Positions 1-9,073 of a stretch of DNA of 64,000 bases are shown here, one piece after another. How positions within the stretch are numbered: the stretch's first letter is position 1; each line of letters begins with the position of its first letter. The DNA lies in the NCBI RefSeq assembly GCF_008630495.1, contig NZ_VWOJ01000001.1:682001-746000 (forward strand), read 5' to 3'. The notes beneath the pieces are model-generated. The model made no database searches. It worked only from the letters and a program-made list of their open reading frames with translations, and was not told the DNA's origin. This stretch comes from Alkalicaulis satelles. GTDB taxonomy: Bacteria; Pseudomonadota; Alphaproteobacteria; Caulobacterales; Maricaulaceae. Position numbers and translations under genes: made by a program.

Positions 1-50
1 ATGTGGTGGAGTGCGTTTCACCGGCGCAAGCTGGCGCCCAGCTTTTCTGA

Positions 51-76
51 ATCCCGGCTTGCGCCGGGAAAACGCT
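51..76. repeat. Extragenic palindromic repeat (REP-like)
   Basis: The segment reads TCCCGGCTTGCGCCGGGA followed by AAACGC. It is a short GC palindrome with a fixed flank and is the same family as the pair at 15562-15591 and 15753-15782, where the inner bases are CTTTCG. It lies beyond the 3' end of the GH3 gene in non-coding DNA. Family membership is judged by eye only. Confidence 0.5.
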
Positions 77-95
77 ACAGGAAGAGTTTTTGCCT

Positions 96-137
96 CCATC
101 ATTTCCCGGACGGTGCGAGCCGTCCGGGAAATGATGG
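96..137. repeat. Long perfect hairpin downstream of GH3 gene
   Basis: An 18-bp arm beginning CCATCATTTCCCGGACGG is repeated in perfect inverted orientation with a 6-base loop. It sits 16 bp past the stop of the minus-strand GH3 gene. On the minus strand no T-run follows the stem, so it is not a textbook intrinsic terminator, though it could protect or end the transcript. Confidence 0.6.
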
Positions 138-152
138 CTGACAGAAGCCTGT

Positions 153-2693
153 CTACTCCGCCGGGCAGATGGCGTCGCCCTCGTTTGAGGCCAGGCGCGC
201 GGTTTCAAAGCTGATCATGGCCGGGCCATCGGCGCGCAGGGAGAACGGCTCCTCCACGGCGGCGATGTTCGTGCCCAGATCGCGGAAGCAGGACAGGCGC
301 ACCTTGATCTCCTGCCAGCTGCCCGTTTCAGCCATGAAGGGCGTGAGGTCGATTTCCGCCTCGCCCACGCCCAGCCAGACCTGGCCTTCGGGCGCGCTGT
401 CGGCGCGGTAGCGCAGAAGCAGCGCCATCTCGCCATTGGCCTGACGGGTCAGGTCCACCGCCGTGCCCCAGGCCAGCGCCCGGGCCGGACCGGTGAAGGT
501 CAGCGCGCGCGCAGATTCCTGCGCCGAGCCGTCCACCGTGCGCATGGCCACGTTTCCGCGCGGGCTCTCGCCTGAAGGCGCAAGGCCCGGACGGCTGTCC
601 CCGCCCTCATCGCGCAGCAGCAGCGACCAGGGCGCGACAAACCGGCCTTCCACGAAATACCGGTCGGGATTGGCTGCATCGCCGCTGACGCCGGACTCTT
701 CGGACAGCGCATCCAGCGCGCCGTCGTCGTCATAGGTCAGCCCGAAGCCATAGGCGAACAGCGGATCGTAATCATCCATGTCCCGGTTCAGAGGGGTCTG
801 GAGCGCATGACGCGGCCAGGAGAAGGAGAGCGTGCCGGTAAAATCATACCGCGCCTGGCCCGCTTCATCTGCGATCAGCACATCAGCCACGCCGCCGCCT
901 TCACTGCCCGGCAGCCAGGCCGCGACAAAGGCGTTGGAGGCGTTGATCTCCGGATTGGTCCACATGGGACGGCCCGAGATGAACACCGAGACGGTCGGGA
1001 TGCCCGCTTCCTGAAGATTGCGCAGCACGCGCAAGGGTTCGGGATCAGCAAAGGCCAGATGATCGAGATCGCCCTGGAACTCGGCATAGGGCGTCTCGCC
1101 GAACACCACGATGGCCACATCGGGGGCTTCATCATAGCTGCCGTCAGCGCTCAGCACGGCAGTGCCGCCCGCAGACGTCACGGCCTCCTCGATGCCGCCC
1201 CAGATGGAGGTGGCGCCGGGGAAGTCTGCATTGGTTGTGCCGGTGCCCTGCCAGCTCAGCGTCCAGCCGCCTGATTGCTGGCCGATATTGTCCGCCGCAC
1301 TGCCCGCCACGAGCACACGCGCATCCGGACGGACCGGCAGGACGCCGTCATTTTTCAGCAGCACCAGGGACTGGCGCACCGCATCGCGCGCCACTGCGCG
1401 GTGCTCGGGCGCGCCGATCAGGTCATAGCGCCCTTCCAGCGGGCGTTCGGTCTCGAACAGCCCGGCGCGGATTTTCACGCGCAAGATGCGGCGCACCGCC
1501 TCATCCAGACGCTCCATGGTGATGGCGCCGGAGCGGACCTGTTCGAGCGTGTTGTAATAGAGCGGACGCCAGCTATCGGGCGCCATGAACATGTCGATGC
1601 CCGCATTGAAGGCTTCGGGACAGCTCTCATTTGTGCAGCCGGGGATCTGGCCGTGGGCGTTCCAGTCGGAGACCAGAAAGCCCTCAAAGCCCAGCGGCCC
1701 GCGCAGCACATCGTCGAGCAGCGTCTGGTTGCCGGTGATCTTCACCCCGTTCCAGCTGGAGAAGGACGCCATCACGGTCAGCACGCCCGCATCGATGGTC
1801 GGGGGATAGCCCGCATTATGCACGCGGATCAGCTCTTCTTCAGAGATCGGGGCGTCGCCCTGATCAACCCCGTCCACCGTGCCGCCATCGGCCAGGAAGT
1901 GCTTGGCAGACCCGGCGATGCGGCCCACGCCCAGCACCTCGCCGGCGCGCAGCTCACCCTGCAGGCCCAGCGTCACCGGACCGGCATAGCTCGCCACGAT
2001 TTCCGGGTCCTCGCCATAGCCTTCATAAGTGCGCCCCCAGCGCAGATCGCGGGGTACGGCCACTGTCGGCCCGAACGTCCAGTCGGCGCCCGTGGCGGCC
2101 ACTTCCAGCGCGGTCACTTCGGCGATACGGCCCACCAGATCCGGGTTCCGGGCCGCGCCAAGGCCGATATTGTGCGGAAAGATGGTGGCGCCGATGACAT
2201 TGTTGTGCCCGTGCACGGCGTCGATGCCGAAGATGAGCGGGATGCGCGCGCCCTCGCGGGCCTCGACGGCGGCGCGGAAATCGCGCGCCAGCTGCACCCA
2301 GTCCTCTGCGCCCGCCCAGTTGCGCCCGCCCGGCGCCGAATTGCCGCCCGCCAGGATCGAGCCCAGCGGATAGGCGGCCATGTCGGCAGGCGTGATGGCG
2401 GAGATATCGGCCTGGATGGTCTGGCCAACCTTCTCCTCCAGCGTCATCTGCGCCAGAATCTCGTCGATCCGGGCTTCAGAGGCTTCATCGGTGATCGCTG
2501 CGGGCGTGGCCGAGCGCGGCCAGACATCCGGATTGGCGCGCGCCTCGGGCGGCAGGTCCAGAAGAACGCCGCGCTCAGCCGGCGGGACGGCGCCGTCATC
2601 GGTCTGATCGGCGTTCAGGGCCGGTTGGTCACAGGCGCTCAAAACCGTAACGCCGATCAGAGCCGCCAGCGCGGCATAGGTCTTGCAGAGCAT
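153..2693 (-). CDS. GH3 family exo-beta-glucosidase/xylosidase, lipoprotein
   Basis: Glycoside hydrolase family 3, about 846 aa, predicted to remove terminal sugars from beta-linked oligosaccharides at the cell envelope. The N-terminus is a lipoprotein signal with lipobox LSAC (Cys about 21). The GH3 N-domain follows with MTLEEKVGQ near residue 85, KHF near 264 and the nucleophile in LVSDW (Asp about 343). The (alpha/beta)6 domain is next, then a C-terminal extension of roughly 200 residues resembling the accessory domain of ExoP-type enzymes. I chose the ATG at 2693 because GGGAAAG lies 8 bp before it; an ATG six codons upstream is also open. The gap to the GH10 xylanase is only 35 bp on the same strand, so they are probably cotranscribed. 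The family includes glucosidases and xylosidases; the neighbours favour xylo-oligosaccharides, which is inference. Confidence 0.88.
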   Translation of the reverse strand: MLCKTYAALAALIGVTVLSACDQPALNADQTDDGAVPPAERGVLLDLPPEARANPDVWPRSATPAAITDEASEARIDEILAQMTLEEKVGQTIQADISAITPADMAAYPLGSILAGGNSAPGGRNWAGAEDWVQLARDFRAAVEAREGARIPLIFGIDAVHGHNNVIGATIFPHNIGLGAARNPDLVGRIAEVTALEVAATGADWTFGPTVAVPRDLRWGRTYEGYGEDPEIVASYAGPVTLGLQGELRAGEVLGVGRIAGSAKHFLADGGTVDGVDQGDAPISEEELIRVHNAGYPPTIDAGVLTVMASFSSWNGVKITGNQTLLDDVLRGPLGFEGFLVSDWNAHGQIPGCTNESCPEAFNAGIDMFMAPDSWRPLYYNTLEQVRSGAITMERLDEAVRRILRVKIRAGLFETERPLEGRYDLIGAPEHRAVARDAVRQSLVLLKNDGVLPVRPDARVLVAGSAADNIGQQSGGWTLSWQGTGTTNADFPGATSIWGGIEEAVTSAGGTAVLSADGSYDEAPDVAIVVFGETPYAEFQGDLDHLAFADPEPLRVLRNLQEAGIPTVSVFISGRPMWTNPEINASNAFVAAWLPGSEGGGVADVLIADEAGQARYDFTGTLSFSWPRHALQTPLNRDMDDYDPLFAYGFGLTYDDDGALDALSEESGVSGDAANPDRYFVEGRFVAPWSLLLRDEGGDSRPGLAPSGESPRGNVAMRTVDGSAQESARALTFTGPARALAWGTAVDLTRQANGEMALLLRYRADSAPEGQVWLGVGEAEIDLTPFMAETGSWQEIKVRLSCFRDLGTNIAAVEEPFSLRADGPAMISFETARLASNEGDAICPAE

Positions 2694-2728
2694 GAGTGTC
2701 TTTCCCGTCATTGCAGCTATAGCGCGCC

Positions 2729-3874
2729 TTACGGCCTGGGCTCGGCGGCGATCAGCGCATCGGCGATCGCCTGGCGCAGCGGTTTGGGCTGGAAATTCTC
2801 GTCATAGGGCGTGGGCCGTTTGGCCACGCCATCCTCGCGCACCCAGTGCTCCTGATACCAGGAATACTGATCGGCCATGCCCCAGACCAGCAGGTCCTTG
2901 GTCTGGGGATAGGAGAACATCAGATCGAGATAGCGCCGGCCCAGCTCGGCCACCTTGCGGTCGCGGATCTCGATATCGGCGGGCAGATTCTTGTCGTGCA
3001 CGTCGAACTCGGTGACCGACAGGCTCAGATCCAGCCCCACCACATCGTCCAGGAATTGCCGCCAGGTGTCCTCGCGCGCCGTGTCGAAGCCGGTGGAATA
3101 GTCGTAATTGCCCGAGCCGATATGACCTTGAACGCCCAGCCCGTCGATGGGCGCGCCCCGGGCCTTCAGCCGCTCCAGAAGGCGCAGCACGCCTTCCTGT
3201 TGGCGCTCATAGCCCGCCTCCCAGTTCATGTAGTCGTTATAGAGCAGCTCCGCGGCCGGATCGGCTTCACGCGCGATATGGAAGGCCAGATCAATCACCT
3301 CCTCGCCCAGATGGCGCGATAGCGGCGTCTGGCGGAAACGGCCGGCCTCGTCGATGGTCTCGTTGACCACGTCCCAGGAATAGATGCGGCCCTTATAGCG
3401 TTCGACCATGGTGCGCACGTGCTCGGTGAGCATGCGCTCGGCTTCCGTACCCGGCCGCGAGCCGAAATCGTGATTATTGATCCAGTCGGGGAACCAGTCG
3501 GTGTGATGCCAGAGCAGGGTGTGCCCGCGCATCTCCATGCCGTTCTCCTCGGCGAAGTCCATGATCATGTCGGCGCGTTCGAAATCGAACGTCTCGGCGT
3601 CCGGGCGGGCGACATACCATTTGAGCTCGTTTTCATGGACGAGCACGCCGCACTCATCGATCAGAAGCTGACGGTATTGCGGATCGTGGAAGGCCCCGGA
3701 AATCGTACCCGGCGGGCTCACACCCACGGCGCTGCCAAAGCGCATGCCCTTGGCCTGGGCCAGCGCGTGCAGGGACGGACCACGGTCCTCATCCCGGCCC
3801 AATGCGAAGCCCGGCGCGCCCAGGGCCGCCAGTCCGCCTGCGCCAAGGGCCAGGGTCTGTCTACGCGTCAGCAT
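2729..3874 (-). CDS. GH10 endo-1,4-beta-xylanase
   Basis: Glycoside hydrolase family 10 enzyme of 381 aa that cleaves internal beta-1,4-xylosidic bonds of xylan. A Tat-type signal (RRQTLAL, then an Ala/Gly-rich hydrophobic stretch) occupies residues 1-26, so export in folded form is likely. Both catalytic glutamates are visible: acid/base in WDVVNE (Glu172) and nucleophile in SVTEFDVH (Glu289). Other family hallmarks are GHTLLWH near 117 and NDYMNWE near 213. GGAGTGA lies just before the ATG at 3874. It is followed closely by the GH3 gene and preceded by the TonB receptor, with a likely terminator in between, so read-through or a second promoter would be needed. Confidence 0.93.
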   Translation of the reverse strand: MLTRRQTLALGAGGLAALGAPGFALGRDEDRGPSLHALAQAKGMRFGSAVGVSPPGTISGAFHDPQYRQLLIDECGVLVHENELKWYVARPDAETFDFERADMIMDFAEENGMEMRGHTLLWHHTDWFPDWINNHDFGSRPGTEAERMLTEHVRTMVERYKGRIYSWDVVNETIDEAGRFRQTPLSRHLGEEVIDLAFHIAREADPAAELLYNDYMNWEAGYERQQEGVLRLLERLKARGAPIDGLGVQGHIGSGNYDYSTGFDTAREDTWRQFLDDVVGLDLSLSVTEFDVHDKNLPADIEIRDRKVAELGRRYLDLMFSYPQTKDLLVWGMADQYSWYQEHWVREDGVAKRPTPYDENFQPKPLRQAIADALIAAEPRP

Positions 3875-3977
3875 GATGTCACTCCGCTTGCTACTGCTTG
3901 ATGCTGTTATGCGGGATCGTGTCAGGCGCGCCGTATGCCTTGCCGGATGACGCGGCGCCCTGCCCCGCTGGGCCCCT

Positions 3978-4032
3978 CAAAAAAGGAGCGGGCGGGCAGT
4001 CTGGGGATAGCCCTGAACTGCACGCCCGCCGG
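3978..4032 (-). terminator. Probable intrinsic terminator after TonB receptor
   Basis: On the minus strand, after the receptor stop at 4045, a GC-rich imperfect inverted repeat (GGCGGGC...GCCCGCC, about 3990-4031) is followed by CCTTTTTTG. This has the layout of a rho-independent terminator and separates the receptor from the xylanase-GH3 pair. The stem contains a small bulge. Confidence 0.55.
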
Positions 4033-4044
4033 GAGGAAGACCCC

Positions 4045-7000
4045 TTAGAAACTGGCGCGCACCAGGAAGGTGAAGCGCCGGTCATTCATGAACCAGGAGC
4101 GGGGCGCGGTGAGCAGGTCATCATTGAGAACCTGGCTGGTGCGGGTCACCTCATTGGTGAGGTTCACCGCCTGCACCCCGATCCGGACATTGTCGTTCAC
4201 GGTGTAGAACAGCGAGCCGTCAAGCTGGCCGGAATCCTCCTGGATGATCGGAGCGAAGGGCACGATCACGTCGCGCACCGTCACCACGAAGTCCGAGCGC
4301 CAGGAATAGGCCAGGCGGGCCGACCACCGATCACTCTCGTAGAAGGTTGCGAAATTGGCCGTGTGTTTTGACAGGCCCTGCAGCGGCAGGCGCGAAGTGT
4401 CGACATTGGCCACCAGGCCCGCAGACACGTCCGGATCCGTCGCCGAAAGCGTCGACTGGCTGACCCCGGAGGAGTCCACATAGGTGTAGTTGGCCTGGAT
4501 GCCGAGCCCGTCAAACGGCGCCGGCAGCATGTCATAGACCTGCTGATAGGCGATCTCGAAGCCCTTGAGCGTGCCGGTGGTGTCGGCATTGACCGGGGTG
4601 GTCACCACGGCGTCGAAGGTCGCGCCGTTATTGGTGAACGCAATCCGCTCGGTCCCGTTCGTGTGCACGTCATGCAGACGCTTGTAGAACAGCGACAGGG
4701 TCAGCGAGCCGACCTCTGCGAAATACCATTCCGCCGACAGGTCGAAATTGTCCGAACGGATCGGGCGCAGCATCGGATTGCCGACCGAGAACCGTCCGGT
4801 GGGACGCCCGTCCACAATGTCTTCAGACGTCGTCGACAGGGAGATGTCGTAATAGTTCCGGGTCAGGCCGATATCGGGCCAGGTCAGGGCCTGGGACAGG
4901 CCCAGACGGAACTGCCATCCGTTTTCAAGCCGCAGCACAGCGTTGAAGCTCGGCAGCCAGAAGTCGTCGGTGTAGACAGCGTCATTGGGCTCCAGAGCGC
5001 CATTGGCGAAGGCGCGTGCATCGGCGCGCACCTGCGGATCAAGCTGGCAGAAGGTAGAGGTGGTCTGGTCGGGATCAGCCGCTTGCGCATCGCACTCGGC
5101 GTCTGACAGGAAGCCCTGCTGGTTGAAGGCCCGCCAGCCGCTCGCCTCACGGTCAAAGCTCACATACCGGACACCGAAATTACCGCTCAGCTGAGCACCG
5201 CCATCCAGATCGGTATTGTAGCGGACCATGGCGTAGAGCGCATCGGTCTGCTCACGCGATGGATTGATCTCCTGCAACAGGAACGGGCTGTCCGCATCCA
5301 CGCCGCAGCGCAGGTGCAGCGGCTGCCAGTTGTCCGGCTGGCCGCAAGCCGTGTCCGGGCGCCAGGAGTCATTCACCCCGCGGGCATAATCGATCATGCC
5401 CTGATAGTCCTGGATGATATTGCTGCCCCAGAACAGGCGCGGCTGATCACCTGTAGGCACCGGCACCTTGCCGCGCATGAAGTTATCGAAGCCGAACGGC
5501 GCGTGATAACCGGCCAGATCGCCGAGACCTGGCACATTGCCGTCCAGCCAGACCGGACCGCCACTGCCCCACTGCTCGGAGATCACGCCCCAGTTATAGG
5601 TCGAGAAGCGGGTGGTCTGGTTGCGGATGGAGCGCCGGGCGCCGAAACGCACCGATTCCAGCCAGCCCATATTGCTGAAGCTGTAATCAGCATCAAAGCG
5701 GAAGGCGTCCAGCTTGCCTTCGCTCTGTTCGATATGATCCATGGCCGCGCGGGTGAAGGTCGCCGCCGGCGAGCTCAGATCGCTTTGCCCGGCATAGTTC
5801 GGGCAATGCTGGGCCGGCGGGGTGCACGGCGTGCCCGGAACGCCCTGAGCGGGGTCGTTCGGATCGGCGTCAGGCCCCCAGAAACTGCCCGGATTGCGGA
5901 AACGGACAATCGGGATGGAGCTGCCGCGCAGCTCGATCTCGGCGTCCTGATAGGTGGAGTTCCACAAAGTCAGGTCCGTGACGTCCACGGTGGATGTCAC
6001 ATGCTGGTAGTCGAAATTGAACGACCACGGGCCTTCCGGCGTCCAGCGCAGGTTGAAACCGTAATCGGTGGTCACATACCGCTGCTCCTGATCGCGGCGG
6101 ATATTATTGCTTTGCAGGCCCCATACAGGCGTACGCTGGGCGCCGAACTGGTCATCACGCCAGCCTGTGGAATCGCTGGTGATCAGACCGGAGGTGAACA
6201 CCCCGTCCGACCCGAACGAGAGCGTCGTGCCGGGAAAGGCGCGTGAGTCGCCATTGTCGGCGACATTGTCCGTCGCGATCTCGATGGCGTGCTCGGTCCA
6301 GGCCTGCTGGGAATCAGAGCGCAGGAACTGGGCGGTCGCTTCAAGCGTACGGTCCGGGCTGCGCCACTGGGCCGCGGCGCCGATGCCTTCACGCTCACGC
6401 TCGAAAGTCTGGGAACGGAAGGCTGCGCCGCGCGGGAACCAGACCGTGCCTACCGGCGTGGACGCGCCGTCATCGACCACATCGCCATTGGAGAACAGCG
6501 TGCGCTGGCCGAAATTGGAGATCTGCTGGCCGTCGCTGCGGGCGGTCAGCTGGGAATTCACATAATTGATCAGGAAGCCGAACTCGCCCGAACGCGCCGT
6601 TTCCCAGCGGTCAGAGAACAGGGCCGAAACCGTCGGCGACCATTCCTTGGCGAAGTCCCCGTAGCTGCCCTCGATGGAGGCTGCGGCCATGCGCCCGGCG
6701 GAATCGAACGGCACGCGGGTGCGCAGATTGATGCTGCCCGAAATGCCCCCCTCGATCATGTCGGCGGACTGGTTCTTGAACACGTCCACGCCGCCCAGCA
6801 ATTCGGCCGGCACATCGGCGAAGCTCAGAATGCGACCGTTATTGGCGCTGAACGTATCGCGCCCGTTCAGTTCGGAGCGCACCCAGGTCAGGCCGCGCAC
6901 GACAACGCCGCTGCCTTCGATGGAGAAGTGATCAGGGTCCACGCCGGCCTGGAACCGGTCGATGGAGATGCCCGGAATACGCTGCAGCGCTTCAGTCACC

Positions 7001-7284
7001 GACCGGTCCGGAAGCGCCCCGATATCCTCGGCAGTGATGGAATCAACGAAAACCTCGGAATCGCGCTTGATGTCCTGAGATGTGCGCAAGCTGGCCCGGA
7101 AGCCGGTGACGACCACAACGTCCTGGGCTTGTGTCGTCTCTTCTTCCGCTTCGGATTCACTCTGCGCCAGGGCCGGCGAGGTCATCAGGCAGGCGATAAG
7201 CGCCATGGCTGATACGCCGGACAACAGCTTTTCGTGACCGGGAGCTTTGCTCTGGTCACACGTCTCCTTCATCGTCACAAACAT
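4045..7284 (-). CDS. TonB-dependent outer-membrane receptor (xylan locus)
   Basis: Large TonB-dependent receptor, 1079 aa, of the TonB-Xanth-Caul type common in Caulobacter and Xanthomonas carbohydrate loci. Residues 1-41 form a signal peptide with an extended N-region ending at ALAQ. A short acidic stretch, a TonB-box-like DVVVVTGFR near 55, and a plug domain (VTEALQRIPGI near 95, VRGLTW near 130) follow. The remainder is a 22-strand barrel ending in the terminal Phe of LVRASF, as expected for BAM-assembled barrels. The role inferred from context is uptake of xylo-oligosaccharides made by the GH10 enzyme. GGGGAGGGA precedes the ATG at 7284. A LacI-type operator begins 27 bp upstream and two GntR-type sites lie in the same divergent intergenic region. 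No SusD-like partner is present. Confidence 0.92.
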   Translation of the reverse strand: MFVTMKETCDQSKAPGHEKLLSGVSAMALIACLMTSPALAQSESEAEEETTQAQDVVVVTGFRASLRTSQDIKRDSEVFVDSITAEDIGALPDRSVTEALQRIPGISIDRFQAGVDPDHFSIEGSGVVVRGLTWVRSELNGRDTFSANNGRILSFADVPAELLGGVDVFKNQSADMIEGGISGSINLRTRVPFDSAGRMAAASIEGSYGDFAKEWSPTVSALFSDRWETARSGEFGFLINYVNSQLTARSDGQQISNFGQRTLFSNGDVVDDGASTPVGTVWFPRGAAFRSQTFEREREGIGAAAQWRSPDRTLEATAQFLRSDSQQAWTEHAIEIATDNVADNGDSRAFPGTTLSFGSDGVFTSGLITSDSTGWRDDQFGAQRTPVWGLQSNNIRRDQEQRYVTTDYGFNLRWTPEGPWSFNFDYQHVTSTVDVTDLTLWNSTYQDAEIELRGSSIPIVRFRNPGSFWGPDADPNDPAQGVPGTPCTPPAQHCPNYAGQSDLSSPAATFTRAAMDHIEQSEGKLDAFRFDADYSFSNMGWLESVRFGARRSIRNQTTRFSTYNWGVISEQWGSGGPVWLDGNVPGLGDLAGYHAPFGFDNFMRGKVPVPTGDQPRLFWGSNIIQDYQGMIDYARGVNDSWRPDTACGQPDNWQPLHLRCGVDADSPFLLQEINPSREQTDALYAMVRYNTDLDGGAQLSGNFGVRYVSFDREASGWRAFNQQGFLSDAECDAQAADPDQTTSTFCQLDPQVRADARAFANGALEPNDAVYTDDFWLPSFNAVLRLENGWQFRLGLSQALTWPDIGLTRNYYDISLSTTSEDIVDGRPTGRFSVGNPMLRPIRSDNFDLSAEWYFAEVGSLTLSLFYKRLHDVHTNGTERIAFTNNGATFDAVVTTPVNADTTGTLKGFEIAYQQVYDMLPAPFDGLGIQANYTYVDSSGVSQSTLSATDPDVSAGLVANVDTSRLPLQGLSKHTANFATFYESDRWSARLAYSWRSDFVVTVRDVIVPFAPIIQEDSGQLDGSLFYTVNDNVRIGVQAVNLTNEVTRTSQVLNDDLLTAPRSWFMNDRRFTFLVRASF

Positions 7285-7311
7285 CGTATTCCCTCCCCGG
7301 TATGTTTGTTA

Positions 7312-7325
7312 TGTTAGCGCTACCA
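7312..7325. promoter_or_regulatory. LacI-type operator, TonB receptor/halogenase promoter
   Basis: TGTTAGCGCTACCA is a near-perfect palindrome centred on CGCG/GCGC, typical of LacI-family operators. It differs at one or two bases from the perfect site at 30477. It lies 27 bp upstream of the receptor start in the divergent region shared with the first halogenase gene. The likely ligand-binding partner is the LacI protein encoded at 30543-31598. Confidence 0.75.
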
Positions 7326-7339
7326 TTTTGGTTTAGCGC

Positions 7340-7354
7340 TTATGTCTGATTAAT
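7340..7354. promoter_or_regulatory. Candidate GntR (FadR-type) operator 1
   Basis: TTATGTCTGATTAAT matches the palindrome ATTTGTCNGACAAAT in the TGTC-N-GA core and AT-rich flank. It is one of five intergenic copies in this locus. It lies upstream of the receptor start, just beyond the LacI-type site. Confidence 0.5.
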
Positions 7355-7514
7355 GAAGTCGTAGCGCAACATCGCGCAGCCCGCAACAATTTCAGCCCCG
7401 CATGCAGAAAAAAAGGGAAATCGCGTTGCAAATAAGCCCCTGCACGGCTGGAGGATGCGTTGACCGCGCGATAAAAGCGCCAATAGGATGCAGGCTTCGG
7501 CTGAAAATGTGCAG

Positions 7515-7529
7515 CCATGTCTGACAAAT
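7515..7529. promoter_or_regulatory. Candidate GntR (FadR-type) operator 2
   Basis: CCATGTCTGACAAAT contains the full TGTC-T-GACA core. It lies 18 bp before the start codon of the first halogenase gene, a position where a bound repressor would block initiation. The best candidate regulator is the GntR protein at 21498-22280. Confidence 0.55.
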
Positions 7530-7546
7530 AGATAAGGGCCAAGCCC

Positions 7547-9070
7547 ATGACGGCGCCAGGGAGGCGGATTGCCAGGGTAGTGATCGTCGGCGGCGGCACG
7601 GCCGGCTGGATGGCGGCCGCCGCCCTGTCCCATGGCCTCAAAGGGACCGCAATCGCCATCGAACTGGTGGAATCAGAGGCGATCGGAACGGTCGGGGTCG
7701 GCGAATCCACCCTGCCCCATATCCGCCATTTCAACCAGACGCTCGGGATCGATGAAGCCGGGTTCCTGAAAGACACCAACGCCACCATCAAGCTGGGGAT
7801 CGAGTTCCGCAACTGGGCGCGCAAGGGCGATTCCTATATCCATCCCTTCGGCGATTACGGCCATCCCGACGACCCGGTGAATTTCCACCATCACTGGCTG
7901 AGGCTGGGCGGCGAGGCGGCCATGGGGCCGATCGACGATTATTCCCTGCCGATCCAGATGGCGCGCCGCGAGCGCTTCGCACGCCCGTCCATGGATATGA
8001 GCTCGCTTCTGTCCACCTTCTCCTACGCCTACCAGTTCGACGCCGCCCTCTATGCCCGCTTCCTGCGCAGCTTCTCCGAGGCGCGCGGGGTAAAACGCAC
8101 CGAAGGCCGGGTGGTGGATGTGGCGCTGGACGGCGAGAGCGGGTTCGTCACCGCCATCACGCTGGAAAACGGAACGCGCATCGAAGGCGATCTGTTTGTG
8201 GATTGCTCGGGCTTTCGGGGCCTGATCATCGAACAGGCGTTGAAAGCGGGCTATGAGGACTGGTCCCACTGGCTGCCCTGTGACCGGGCGATTGCCCTGC
8301 CCAGCGCGTCGACCCGCGAACTGCCGCCCTATACCCGCGCCACCGCGCAGGAGGCCGGCTGGTGCTGGCGCATTCCGCTGCAGCACCGCGTCGGCAATGG
8401 CCATGTCTACGCCAGCGCCTTCATGGATGACGCGCGCGCCGAGGACATCCTGATGGACGCGCTGGAGAACACCGCGCTGGCCGAGCCCAACCGGCTGCGC
8501 TTCCTGGCCGGCAAGCGCCGCCAGCAATGGAGCAAAAACTGCGTGGCCATCGGGCTGGCCTCGGGCTTCCTGGAACCGCTGGAGTCCACCTCCATCCACC
8601 TGATCCAGGTGGCGCTGGGCTATCTGCTGGACTTCTTCCCCACCGGCGCCTGGGACCCGGCGGACGCCGACGAGTTCAACCACTCCATGAGCCTGGAATA
8701 CGAGCGGGTGCGTGATTTCCTGATCCTGCACTATCACGCCACCGAGCGGGACGACACGCCCTTCTGGGACTATTGCCGGACCATGGATATTCCCGATTCG
8801 CTGACCTGGAAGATGGAACTGTTCCGCGAGCGCGGCGTGCCCACGTCCTATGAATACGGCGTATTCCTGCCGCCCAGCTGGATCGCGGTCTATATCGGCC
8901 AGCGTATCGCGCCAAGACGCTTCGACCCGTTGGCTCAGGCCATACCGGAAGACGCTGCGCGCGCGCGCTTTGCCCGCCTGAAGGCGGAGATTGCAGCGCT
9001 GGCCGACACCCTGCCCCATCACGGCGCAGCCATCGGCATGACCCGCCCGCCCGCCAGCGCGGCAGGCTGA
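7547..9070 (+). CDS. Flavin-dependent tryptophan-halogenase family protein (copy 1)
   Basis: Flavin-dependent halogenase fold protein of 507 aa (Trp_halogenase family). All family signatures are present: FAD-binding [12 protein letters not shown] at residues 11-22, the lysine position in TIKLGIEF near 85 (equivalent to the PrnA Lys79 region), the GWCWRIP motif near 270 that prevents monooxygenase chemistry, and [10 protein letters not shown] near 345 carrying the catalytic Glu. It is first of four tandem paralogues, with 3 bp to the next gene, so one operon is likely. Known relatives beside TonB receptors in Brevundimonas and Xanthomonas brominate free indoles in vitro, but their physiological role in sugar loci is unsettled. 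No flavin reductase is encoded nearby. Whether the substrate is a small molecule or something in the receptor pathway cannot be decided here. Confidence 0.88.
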   Translation: MTAPGRRIARVVIVGGGTAGWMAAAALSHGLKGTAIAIELVESEAIGTVGVGESTLPHIRHFNQTLGIDEAGFLKDTNATIKLGIEFRNWARKGDSYIHPFGDYGHPDDPVNFHHHWLRLGGEAAMGPIDDYSLPIQMARRERFARPSMDMSSLLSTFSYAYQFDAALYARFLRSFSEARGVKRTEGRVVDVALDGESGFVTAITLENGTRIEGDLFVDCSGFRGLIIEQALKAGYEDWSHWLPCDRAIALPSASTRELPPYTRATAQEAGWCWRIPLQHRVGNGHVYASAFMDDARAEDILMDALENTALAEPNRLRFLAGKRRQQWSKNCVAIGLASGFLEPLESTSIHLIQVALGYLLDFFPTGAWDPADADEFNHSMSLEYERVRDFLILHYHATERDDTPFWDYCRTMDIPDSLTWKMELFRERGVPTSYEYGVFLPPSWIAVYIGQRIAPRRFDPLAQAIPEDAARARFARLKAEIAALADTLPHHGAAIGMTRPPASAAG

Positions 9071-9073
9071 GCC

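Noticed and set aside
1275..2807. 510-aa plus-strand open frame
   Set aside because: Antisense to the GH3 lipoprotein gene, with His/Arg/Gly-rich low-information translation typical of GC-rich shadow frames.
7331..7342. TTTAGCGCTTAT as a second LacI-type site
   Set aside because: Core AGCGCT is present but the flanks do not fit the TGWTAGCGCTAMCA pattern; too weak to call.
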